Source: Pseudomonadota bacterium
GTDB lineage: Bacteria; Pseudomonadota; Gammaproteobacteria; Acidiferrobacterales; UBA6901
NCBI GenBank assembly: GCA_021785795.1
Contig: JAJYEK010000098.1
Coordinates: forward strand, 1-12,534
DNA: 12,534 nt
Direction: 5' to 3'
Shown: piece by piece, positions 5,716-12,534 of the stretch
Position numbering within the stretch: the stretch's first letter is position 1
Layout: every line of letters starts with the position of its first letter
The notes under the pieces: model-generated
What the model was told of the DNA's origin: nothing
The model's database searches: none
What the model saw: only the letters and a program-made list of their open reading frames with translations
Translations under genes and position numbers: made by a program

Positions 5716-6090
5716 TTAATAGGTGCGCGCCAGGTAAGCGCCGCTGAATACTGCCAGAAGCCCCAGCGCAATCGACAATGCCACATAGGTGGCTGCTTTG
5801 AGTACTTCGCCCTCCTCGGCGAGCAGCAGCGTTTCCATGGAAAAGGTGGAAAAGGTGGTGAACCCGCCCAGTCCACCGGTCAGGATGCCGGTGCGCAGCG
5901 ACGGGGAGATCGTTATCCGATCCAGGGTTACGATGAACAGGAATCCCATCAGGAACGAGCCGAGAACGTTGATACCCAATGTGGCTATCGGAAAGCTGCG
6001 ACCGAACAGCGTCTGCAGCAGGCTGGTCATGCCGTAGCGGGCCCAACAGCCCAAGGTGCCGCCCACAGCGATAGCGATGTATGTCCATAT
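5716..6090 (-). CDS. crcB: Fluoride channel CrcB/Fluc, apparent AUA start
   Basis: A four-helix membrane protein that forms dimeric, dual-topology fluoride channels and keeps cytoplasmic fluoride low. The 124 aa length fits the family. Diagnostic parts are Asn41 in INVLGSFLMG, the GGLGGFTTFSTFSMETL block (72-88) that includes the pore Phe80 and Phe83, and hydrophobic helices 1 and 4. The frame begins IWTYIAIAVGG, which matches the usual MWTY-type N-terminus except that the first codon is ATA (6090-6088). AGAGG lies nine bases upstream. No ATG, GTG or TTG lies near this point in frame: the next is GTG at codon 9, inside helix 1, and the overlapping ATG at 6088 is out of frame. So either AUA is used, or the start codon has been damaged or misread. 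The gene follows the hyfB-like gene by 20 bp and precedes DUF190. Confidence 0.9.
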   Translation of the reverse strand: MWTYIAIAVGGTLGCWARYGMTSLLQTLFGRSFPIATLGINVLGSFLMGFLFIVTLDRITISPSLRTGILTGGLGGFTTFSTFSMETLLLAEEGEVLKAATYVALSIALGLLAVFSGAYLARTY

Positions 6091-6110
6091 TCTCTGTTTC
6101 CTCTTTTTTT

Positions 6111-8105
6111 CTAGATTAACGTAATGGCCAGGATAATAATAAGCAGACCGCCGATCAGCGCAATGTAGAAGTTTAGGTTGCCGGACTGCAGTTTGCGCAG
6201 TTTCCCGGCAAGCAGCCACATCCCGCGGATGACCGGCGAGAACAGATAAGGGCCGAAAATCGGCGCGACTTCGTGGGTGAATGCCAGGCGTTTTACGAAA
6301 TAGGCATTGTCCTGATGATGTTCGCGGGCCGTATCCGCGGTGGGGCGATAGATGAAGCTGTAAAAAGTGCGCAGCGCATTGGCAAAGGACAGTGCCGTGG
6401 TCGACACTTGGCGCGTGTCCTGGCGCAGCCCGCCGTACCACACGGGTGCCTTGCGTACGACGAAGCGCCGACGTGCAGCGATCAGCAGCCCCAGGGGCAC
6501 AAGGGCGAGCAGGGGCATGCTGATGGCCAGCAGCGACGGGGAAATGAAGGCAAACTTGGCGGTCAGGGGTACGAGCAACCAGCCACTGCGCATCTGCTGA
6601 GCGCTGTGCGCGCCGAACTGAGCCCAAACCGCCCAATCCAGGGCGCCGAGCCAAACCGGCATTCCTACGGCCAGCACGAAAACGGCTATTCCCAGCACGA
6701 ATACCGCCGCGCTGATGGTGCGCGGCATGCAGGGATTATCGCTGCGATGCCCGTCACCCAGCAGACCGATTCCGAAGACTTTTATGAACGTGGCGAGTGC
6801 AATAGCGGCGGTGAGTGCCAGGCCAGCTCCAGCCAGAGCAAGCACCAGGCGACCCAGCAACGCGCTCAGGTGAAAACCCTGAAACACCGTTTGGAACACA
6901 TACCACTCGCTGACGAATCCTGCCTGCGGCGGCATCGCCGCGAGGCTCATCGCGGCGAACAGTGCGCCCAGCCCGAACGGCCAGGTGCTACGCCGCAGTA
7001 GACCGGACTGGGCAATCGCATAGCTTCCGTTTACGCGCGATATTCCGTCTGCTGTGAGAAACAAGCCGCCTTTGGCCAGGGCATGGCCGGCCAGGTGCAG
7101 CATCGCGACCGTCCAGGCGAGGCCCGCAAGACTGCCCAACCCGTCCTGCCGGAACAGCAGCGACACACCGAGCATGGCCACGGCGATGGCCGCATTTTCG
7201 GCCGTTGAAAGGCTCAGGAGTGTGCGCCAATCCTCCTGCTGGAAGGCGTAGAGCGCGGCAAGGATGGAGGACACCACGGCGAGTGCCACGATGATGACCG
7301 CGAGGGTGGAGGTCCAGGGCGTGCCCGCGGCAGGCAGCCATCCGAGCAGACCGCGGCTGAGGCCGAAGAACGCCGCATTCAGAATGACACCGGAGAGCAG
7401 CGCCCCAGTGGCGCCGCTCGCGCTGCCGTAGGCTCCTGGGAACCATTCATAGAATGGCAGCAGGCCGAGTTTGGCGCCGAAGCCCAGAACCAGCAGCAGT
7501 CCGACCGATAGCTGCAGTCCTCCGGACAGGTTCGGTGCCGCCGCAACAAAGCCCGCAAATGACATGCCGGAGCTCGCATGATCAAGCAGCAGCAGCGCCG
7601 CGACCAGCGCCATCGTCCCCACTTCGAGTAGACCCAGCATGAATAGCGTGGGACGGCCGGCGTGCAGATGCAACCCTTCGCCGAGAATCATTGTCGCGCT
7701 CCCCAGACTCATGAGTTCCCAGGCGATGAGAAATGCCATGCCGTCCTGCAGGCCGAACACCCCGAGTACACCGATGAGGCTGATACCCGCACCCAGCAGC
7801 CAGGCACGTCGGCCTTCCGCTCTGGGTGAGCCCAGCCAACAAGCGAGCACGGCAGGCACGAGACCGAAACCCATCAGCCAAAGCGCCGCAGGCGAGAAGT
7901 GCAGCGTTACGCCTTGTCCGGCCAAATGCATGGGCAGCACCAGCGAGGCCGTGTTGCCTGGAAGGGTCGTCAGCGCCGCGATGATGGCGCTAATACCGCC
8001 GGCGCCGAGCAGGACGCGCACTAGCGGCACTAGGCGACGTACAAGGGCCAGGCCGGCACCGGCCAGCCACAGCCAGAATGCAGCGACGATGAAATCAATC
8101 GGCAA
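6111..8105 (-). CDS. hyfB: HyfB/NuoL-like proton-translocating membrane subunit
   Basis: An antiporter-like membrane subunit of a hydrogenase-4-type complex, 664 aa (E. coli HyfB has 672). It is almost wholly hydrophobic. Expected ion-path residues are seen: Glu130 in IAWELMSLG, Lys212 in GFGAKLGLLPFYEWFPGAYG, and His341/Lys345 in LAGHALAKGG. The C-terminal third, after a hydrophilic loop with APVWYGGL, ends in one more membrane helix (LIGGLLIIILAITLI). I chose the TTG at 8105: GGAGG is five bases upstream and the protein starts LPIDFIVAAFW, whereas longer starts read through the preceding gene in another frame. It overlaps the end of the fusion gene by 11 bp. The stop is 20 bp before crcB. 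In this family these subunits move protons or sodium ions, driven by redox in the soluble arm. Confidence 0.9.
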   Translation of the reverse strand: MPIDFIVAAFWLWLAGAGLALVRRLVPLVRVLLGAGGISAIIAALTTLPGNTASLVLPMHLAGQGVTLHFSPAALWLMGFGLVPAVLACWLGSPRAEGRRAWLLGAGISLIGVLGVFGLQDGMAFLIAWELMSLGSATMILGEGLHLHAGRPTLFMLGLLEVGTMALVAALLLLDHASSGMSFAGFVAAAPNLSGGLQLSVGLLLVLGFGAKLGLLPFYEWFPGAYGSASGATGALLSGVILNAAFFGLSRGLLGWLPAAGTPWTSTLAVIIVALAVVSSILAALYAFQQEDWRTLLSLSTAENAAIAVAMLGVSLLFRQDGLGSLAGLAWTVAMLHLAGHALAKGGLFLTADGISRVNGSYAIAQSGLLRRSTWPFGLGALFAAMSLAAMPPQAGFVSEWYVFQTVFQGFHLSALLGRLVLALAGAGLALTAAIALATFIKVFGIGLLGDGHRSDNPCMPRTISAAVFVLGIAVFVLAVGMPVWLGALDWAVWAQFGAHSAQQMRSGWLLVPLTAKFAFISPSLLAISMPLLALVPLGLLIAARRRFVVRKAPVWYGGLRQDTRQVSTTALSFANALRTFYSFIYRPTADTAREHHQDNAYFVKRLAFTHEVAPIFGPYLFSPVIRGMWLLAGKLRKLQSGNLNFYIALIGGLLIIILAITLI

Positions 8106-8904
8106 GGCGTCCTCCTTCGATCCGCTGCGGGGCGCGCCCCAGCAACAGGAGCAGGGCCTCGATGAGGGCTGCGGGATTGGGAGGGCAGCCGGGCAGGTAG
8201 ACATCCACCGGCAGAATGCCTTCGAGCCCGGCGGCGCAGGCATAGCCCCCTTCTGCTACGCCACCCGACACCGCGCAGGTGCCGCTAGCCATTACCCAAC
8301 GCGGTTCGGGCATAGCCTGATAGGTCTCGACCAATGCTGCGCGCATCGCGTAGGTCACTGGTCCCGTGACCAACAGCAGATCGGCGAAGCGCGGCGATGG
8401 CGTGAAGAAGATTCCGAGACGATGCAGGTTGTAAAACGGATTGTTGAGTGCCTGAAGCTCGGATTCGCAGCCATTGCAAGAGCCGCTGTCCACGTGGCGC
8501 ACGTGCAGACTGCGCCCAAAGGTGGAGCGGATCATGCCTGAGAGCGCGCGCGCCGGAGCGGTTTGCGTGGCTGCGGCCCAGACCAGATCGGTGCGCGCAC
8601 GGACGCCGAAGGCCCAGTCTGTGGACGGTGCGAACGCCCCCGCGGGACAGACCTCGGTGCATAGCTGGCAGGCGACGCAGCGACCATAGTCCACATCGAG
8701 ACGCGCGCCGGCCGAGGCCTCGGTGTGCACGCGGATCGCTCCGGGTAGGCAGGCGGCGGCGCACGCGTCGCAATCGTCCTGGCATCGGTCTGGATAGTGG
8801 CGCGGCATGCCGAGCACGCCTGTTTGACCATTATCCGCGCCGCTCGCAGGCCAAGCGGTGGTCGCTGTACCGCGGGTCAGTCCGAAAAATGTCCAAAGCG
8901 GCAT
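8095..8904 (-). CDS. Ferredoxin/NuoB-type small subunit (HyfH-HyfI fusion)
   Basis: The electron-carrying subunit of the Hyf-like complex, 269 aa, joining two proteins usually encoded apart. The N-terminal half binds two [4Fe-4S] clusters: Cys41, 45, 48 and 52, then Cys76, 79, 82 and 86 (CVACQLCTEVCPAG). The C-terminal half is like NuoB/HyfI, with the proximal-cluster ligands Cys143 and Cys146 (GSCNGCE), Cys210 (SGTC) and Cys240 (LPGCPP). All four expected ligands are there, so this cluster should form. The first Cys set (CxxxCxxCxxxC) departs slightly from the CxxCxxCxxxC ferredoxin pattern. The ATG lies 11 bp after the large subunit stop with an AGGA upstream. The gene overlaps the next one by 11 bp. 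It acts at the cytoplasmic face, passing electrons to or from the large subunit. Confidence 0.9.
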   Translation of the reverse strand: MPLWTFFGLTRGTATTAWPASGADNGQTGVLGMPRHYPDRCQDDCDACAAACLPGAIRVHTEASAGARLDVDYGRCVACQLCTEVCPAGAFAPSTDWAFGVRARTDLVWAAATQTAPARALSGMIRSTFGRSLHVRHVDSGSCNGCESELQALNNPFYNLHRLGIFFTPSPRFADLLLVTGPVTYAMRAALVETYQAMPEPRWVMASGTCAVSGGVAEGGYACAAGLEGILPVDVYLPGCPPNPAALIEALLLLLGRAPQRIEGGRLAD

Positions 8905-8915
8905 GGGGTGCGTTC

Positions 8916-10406
8916 CTAGCGGTCGCAGCCGGCGGTAGTGAGGCCGAAGCTGGCTTCGTTGATGGCGTAATCCATCATGTTGCTGTCATGCACTGTGAAC
9001 GGGAATGCACGCCAGTTTGAAAACGACGGTGACTTGATTTTCACACGTGCGAGCTTGCCGTTTTGGTCCAGGTGTACCGCGTAGTAGAGCGAACCGCGCG
9101 GGGATTCGCTCCAGCCCAGGCCCTCGCTGGCCGCGATCGGGTGGCAGTCCGTGCGTACCGGACCCGCCGGCAGCAGCAACAGTACGCGCTGCATCAGCGC
9201 GAAGCTGGTCTCGATTTCTGCGATGCGAACCTGCATGCGCGCGCAGGCATCCCCGGCTTCGCGCAGCGCCACCGTCATCGGCAGCTCGGCGTAGGCCGCG
9301 TAGGGATGATCGCGGCGCAGGTCGCGGTCAAGACCGGAAGCGCGTTCTATCGGTCCGGTCGCCCCCTGGTCGACGGCAACTTTCCGAGTAAGCACGCCGG
9401 TGGAGATGAGCCGGTCGAGGTGGCTGTCGGTGCGCTCCAGGCGTGCAGTGTAGTCGGCAAATTCGCGCCTCAGGGCCTCCAGGGCATCGCTCAGGCCTGC
9501 CGAGTCAAGATCGCGCCGCAGCCCGCCTGGCTCGATGATTCCACGCAAAAGGCGGCTGCCGGTGAGCTTGGCATTAAGCTGCTTGGCGCGCTCCTCGAGG
9601 AGCCTGCCCTCGGCCTCGCCGACTTTCAGGGTGGTCGTATGGCAGAGATAGCCCAGGTAGTGCAGGTGGTTGTACAGCCGCTCGAGCTCGGCCAGTAGCA
9701 CGCGCAGCCAGCGGGCGCGCTCTGGAATCTGACAGGAAGCTGCCGCCTCCAGCGCTTGGCAGTAGGCAAGCGCATGCGCGACGCTGCCCACGCCTGACAC
9801 GCGTTCAGCCAATACCGTCCCGAGTTTCGGGCAGAGTCCTTGGAACCGCCGCTCCATGCCGCGGTGCTTGAAGAACAGCCGCGGGTGATAGTGAATAATG
9901 CCCTCGCCGATGTAGAAGAACAGGAACTGGGCCGACTCCAGCACGTCGGCGCGCACCGGGCCGAACGGCAGGAGCTGCACGTCCTTTCCGCCGAGCTCCG
10001 GAATCCGCCATGGAGCGGCCTCGAACTCCACCGGCTGGTCTGCGGGGTAACGCGGGTCGAGCGGCGGGAGCGTGGAGCGCGCACCCTCGTGCAGCACTAG
10101 AGGGAAAGGCTCCGGATGGCCATCGAAATGAACGCCACCGAGCTCGGTGATCTCGCGCTCATACCAGCCAAGCAGCGGCGAGATCTTTGCCAGGCTCGGC
10201 AGCGCCTCGCCCGGCTGCGGCCGGCAGCACCATAGGGCAAACGGCTGATTTGCGCCCTGGCTCGCGAGATAGCGGATTTCGGGCGTTGCGCCTGCCTGCG
10301 GAAACCAGACATAGGCCATCTGCATGCGCCCGCCCGCCCGCATATGCGCTGCACACATTTCCAGGAGATCGGGGGCTGCAATGGTCCGCGCTTCAGTGCC
10401 GTTCAT
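8916..10406 (-). CDS. hyfG: HyfG/NuoCD-like large subunit lacking Ni-Fe ligands
   Basis: The large subunit of the complex, 496 aa: a NuoC-like N-terminal part (about 15-150, with GVHFDGHPEPFPLVL at 91-105) fused to a NuoD/hydrogenase-large-subunit part. Family marks are HRGMERRFQG (181-190), ERVSGVGSVAHALAYCQALE (201-220), LAELERLYNHLHYLG (238-252) and ESPRGSLYY (434-442). Active [NiFe]-hydrogenases have RxCGxC where this has RVSGVG (202-207), and DPCxxC near the C-terminus where this has only EASFGLTTAGCDR (484-496). So it should not bind Ni-Fe, which points to an energy-converting hydrogenase-related (Ehr) complex. ATG 10406 overlaps the stop of hyfF by four bases (ATGA) and has GGGAGA upstream. 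The natural electron donor or acceptor cannot be read from the sequence. Confidence 0.9.
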   Translation of the reverse strand: MNGTEARTIAAPDLLEMCAAHMRAGGRMQMAYVWFPQAGATPEIRYLASQGANQPFALWCCRPQPGEALPSLAKISPLLGWYEREITELGGVHFDGHPEPFPLVLHEGARSTLPPLDPRYPADQPVEFEAAPWRIPELGGKDVQLLPFGPVRADVLESAQFLFFYIGEGIIHYHPRLFFKHRGMERRFQGLCPKLGTVLAERVSGVGSVAHALAYCQALEAAASCQIPERARWLRVLLAELERLYNHLHYLGYLCHTTTLKVGEAEGRLLEERAKQLNAKLTGSRLLRGIIEPGGLRRDLDSAGLSDALEALRREFADYTARLERTDSHLDRLISTGVLTRKVAVDQGATGPIERASGLDRDLRRDHPYAAYAELPMTVALREAGDACARMQVRIAEIETSFALMQRVLLLLPAGPVRTDCHPIAASEGLGWSESPRGSLYYAVHLDQNGKLARVKIKSPSFSNWRAFPFTVHDSNMMDYAINEASFGLTTAGCDR

Positions 10407-11866
10407 AACGTATTCTCTCCCAGCTGAACGGAAACGTGCTCGAAGTAGTGCAGCAGCCATTGAGGCCACCACAGCCCCAGCAGCAGGAGCGGGATCAGCG
10501 CCAGCCACATCGGTGCCACGCACCAGCCGCCGCAACGCGCCCGCAGCTCCCGCGTCCCCGGGCCATCGCCGAAATACATACGGCGGAAATGGTTGAGAAA
10601 GCCGATGAAGATGACAATCAGCAACAGCACCATCAGCCATGCCGCCCAGGCATTGTTTCCCGCCACTCCGGCGCGCAGGATGCTCAGCTCGCTCAGGAAT
10701 AATCCGAACGGCGGTGCTCCAGTGATGGCGATGGCGCCGGCGAGCCATAGGGCGCCGGTGACGGGCAGATGCCGCAAAACACCGCGGATCGCACCGATCT
10801 CCTTGGTGCCGAAGCTGCGCATGGCGTTGCCAGCGCCGAAGAACATAAGCGACTTATTGAGTGAATGATTGAACATGTGATAGAGCGCACCTGCCACGCC
10901 AAGGGTTCCGCCGAAGCCGAAGCCGAGTGCCAGCACCCCCATATGTTCGACGCTTGAGTAGGCCATCAGGCGCTTCACCCCTTCCTGACGCACGATGAAC
11001 AGTGCAGCGACCAGGAGGGAGAACGCCCCGAATGCCACCAGCACAGTCCGTGGCAACACCATATGATGGGCAGCATCCGTCACCGACAGGAAACGCACGA
11101 TGCCGAGCATGGCGGTGTTGAGCAGGGCGCCGGAGAGCATCGCCGATACCGGTGCCGGACCTTCGCTGTGGGCGTCCGGTAGCCATGTATGCATGGGGGC
11201 CAGCCCGGCCTTGGTGCCGTATCCCACCAGCACCAACAGGAACGCCATGACGAGAAGGGTGGAATTGATGCGTGGTGCAACCTCACGCAGCACCGACCAT
11301 GTGAAGTCATAGGTTGGACCAAGAACCAGGCTGCCGCCCCAGTAGAACAAGACGGTGCCGAGAAGTGCCAAACTGATCCCGGCAGACACCACGATGATGT
11401 ATTTCCAGGCTGCCTCGACGCTTTCCTTGCCGAGTTCGAAACCGACGAGAAAGGTGCTCACCAGCGTCGTGAGTTCAATGGCGATCCAATAGACTCCAAT
11501 GTTGTTCATCAATGGGCCGGCCAGCATGGTGAGCGCGAAGCCTGCGAACAGCGCGTAGAAGCGATGCAGCCGTTCATCCTCATTCAGCAGTCGCATGTAG
11601 CCGACTGCATAGATCGATGCGAGCAGGTAGACGACTGCGGTGCACAGCAGCACCCATGCTCCGGCGGAGTCGAGAATAATGTACTGGTTCAAGTAGAATC
11701 GCGGACCGCGCAGGCTCAACAGCGGCAGCGGCACGGCCGCGGCGAACGCCACTGCTGCAGCCACCAGATTGATATAGGCGGAAAATCGCGCACGGCGCGA
11801 TAGCAGGCAGCCGAGCATTGCCGCCGCCGGCGCAAGCATCATGATCAGCAGCAACAGGGCTGTCAT
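10403..11866 (-). CDS. hyfF: HyfF/NuoL-NuoM-like proton-translocating membrane subunit
   Basis: A second antiporter-like membrane subunit, 487 aa (E. coli HyfF has 526). Core landmarks are Glu131 in YWIAIELTTL, Lys219 in GYGTKAGLAPMHTWLPDAHS, the PAPVSAMLSGALLNTAM block (238-254), and His334/Lys338 in MFNHSLNKSLMFF. These Glu and Lys residues form the proton path in complex I relatives. The chain is about 14 membrane helices and ends in a short soluble tail. Its ATG comes one base after the stop of hyfE, and its own stop overlaps the start of hyfG (ATGA), so the three genes are cotranslated. HyfF and NuoL share ancestry; the order E-F-G here supports the Hyf name. Confidence 0.92.
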   Translation of the reverse strand: MTALLLLIMMLAPAAAMLGCLLSRRARFSAYINLVAAAVAFAAAVPLPLLSLRGPRFYLNQYIILDSAGAWVLLCTAVVYLLASIYAVGYMRLLNEDERLHRFYALFAGFALTMLAGPLMNNIGVYWIAIELTTLVSTFLVGFELGKESVEAAWKYIIVVSAGISLALLGTVLFYWGGSLVLGPTYDFTWSVLREVAPRINSTLLVMAFLLVLVGYGTKAGLAPMHTWLPDAHSEGPAPVSAMLSGALLNTAMLGIVRFLSVTDAAHHMVLPRTVLVAFGAFSLLVAALFIVRQEGVKRLMAYSSVEHMGVLALGFGFGGTLGVAGALYHMFNHSLNKSLMFFGAGNAMRSFGTKEIGAIRGVLRHLPVTGALWLAGAIAITGAPPFGLFLSELSILRAGVAGNNAWAAWLMVLLLIVIFIGFLNHFRRMYFGDGPGTRELRARCGGWCVAPMWLALIPLLLLGLWWPQWLLHYFEHVSVQLGENTL

Positions 11867-11867
11867 A

Positions 11868-12534
11868 TCAGCCGACCAACCGTTGCAGATCGCGGCTGCT
11901 GGTGCTGCCTACATGCGCCAGGAGATAGCGCACCAGGATACCGAAGCTCACCACGACCACGAGCAGGTCGAAGAGGATCACGAGTTCGATCAGCAGCGGC
12001 ATGCCTGGCACCAGGATCTGCGAACCGAGAAAGATGCCGTTTTCCAGGACCAGCAGTCCGAGAATCTGGCTGATCGCTTCGGAGCGCACCGAGAGCATAA
12101 GAAAGCCGATGAGCTTCATCGAAAGCATCACCGTCAGTGCCAGCACGGCGATGGTGCCTGCCAGCCCGAGCTGCCCGCCGAGATGACTCGCCACCACAAA
12201 TGCGAAAATCACGAGCAGCGCGCCCACCACCAGGCTTGAGCTTGGCTGCAGCGTCATGTGCAGCTCGCGATCCACGTTCAGGCGGCGGATAATGCGCAGG
12301 ATCAGGTAAGGCAGCAGCATGCCGCGGAATAGGATAGTCAGGATCGCGATCAAATAGAGTTCGGGATAGCCGCCGTAGTAGGCGACCGCTACGGACAGGG
12401 CGGCGATCACCCAGGATTCCACGGTGAACGCCAGCAGGTAATCGAGGAGCCAGCGCGAACCCAGCATCACGAAGGCCAGCAGCAAACTGGCGATGGCGAG
12501 CAGGCTGAACAGCGAGGCGGCGAGGGGGCTCAGG
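11868..12534 (-). CDS. hyfE: HyfE-like membrane subunit (5' end outside window)
   Basis: A polytopic membrane subunit of the Hyf-type complex, related to NuoK in its C-terminal half. The frame is open to the window edge, so the start is missing; the visible part is 221 codons, close to the usual 216-residue length, and only a few residues are probably lost. A TTG at 12485 lies inside the first membrane helix (LFSLLAIASLLLAFVML), so it is not the likely start. The charged SVRSEAISQILGLLVLENG stretch is the NuoK-like core, whose Glu residues are part of the ion path. It is followed one base later by hyfF. A HyfC-like and perhaps HyfB-like gene would be expected just outside the window. Confidence 0.85.
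   Translation of the reverse strand, partial: LSPLAASLFSLLAIASLLLAFVMLGSRWLLDYLLAFTVESWVIAALSVAVAYYGGYPELYLIAILTILFRGMLLPYLILRIIRRLNVDRELHMTLQPSSSLVVGALLVIFAFVVASHLGGQLGLAGTIAVLALTVMLSMKLIGFLMLSVRSEAISQILGLLVLENGIFLGSQILVPGMPLLIELVILFDLLVVVVSFGILVRYLLAHVGSTSSRDLQRLVG

Noticed and set aside
5711..6088. ORF starting at the out-of-frame ATG (MDIHRYRCGRH)
   Set aside because: It overlaps crcB in another frame and is Arg/His-rich without membrane helices; crcB in the neighbouring frame has the full family pattern.
8106..8243. Upstream extension of the HyfB-like gene
   Set aside because: It reads the small-subunit gene in a wrong frame; TTG 8105 has GGAGG at good spacing and a normal hydrophobic N-terminus.

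Overview
Every gene I can support lies on the minus strand, so the window reads from its right end (12534) to its left end (1). The DNA is GC-rich, Shine-Dalgarno sequences are common, and the gene set (Hyf-type complex, cyclopropane synthase, CrcB) fits a proteobacterium, perhaps an acid-exposed chemolithotroph. The taxonomic call is inference with low confidence.

Right half (12534 to 5372): a tight operon for a membrane-bound complex of the hydrogenase-4/complex I superfamily: HyfE-like (cut by the window edge), HyfF-like, HyfG-like, a fused ferredoxin/small subunit (HyfH plus HyfI), and HyfB-like. The large subunit has lost the cysteine motifs that hold the Ni-Fe centre, so this looks like an energy-converting hydrogenase-related (Ehr) complex rather than a hydrogenase. 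The operon runs 20 bp later into crcB (fluoride channel, apparently with an AUA start codon) and a DUF190 gene.

Middle (5220 to 3649): two related small proteins, each an N-terminal zinc ribbon followed by HEAT-like helices, flank a broken dynamin-like GTPase gene. That gene has an in-frame amber codon, and its homology stops where a strong promoter begins. Directly behind the promoter is a clear fluoride (crcB-motif) riboswitch, a hairpin that competes with its P1 helix, a 37-codon ORF with an excellent Shine-Dalgarno, and the second zinc-ribbon/HEAT gene, which overlaps the small ORF.

Left part (3636 to 38): a terpenoid-cyclase/prenyltransferase-fold protein, a cyclopropane-fatty-acid synthase and an MFS transporter. 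The synthase gene is flanked by direct copies of about 89 bp. One is the 5' end of the MFS gene; the other is a frameshifted relic of the same sequence.

Taken together the window looks like a fluoride- or acid-stress island: an ion-pumping complex, a fluoride channel and DUF190 on one side, and on the other a fluoride-riboswitch transcript that encodes no recognised fluoride exporter in its first three genes but may continue into a lipid-modifying enzyme and an MFS pump. The most unusual parts are the riboswitch-led set of small ORF, zinc-ribbon/HEAT protein and cyclase-fold protein, and the coupling of an Ehr-like complex to crcB.
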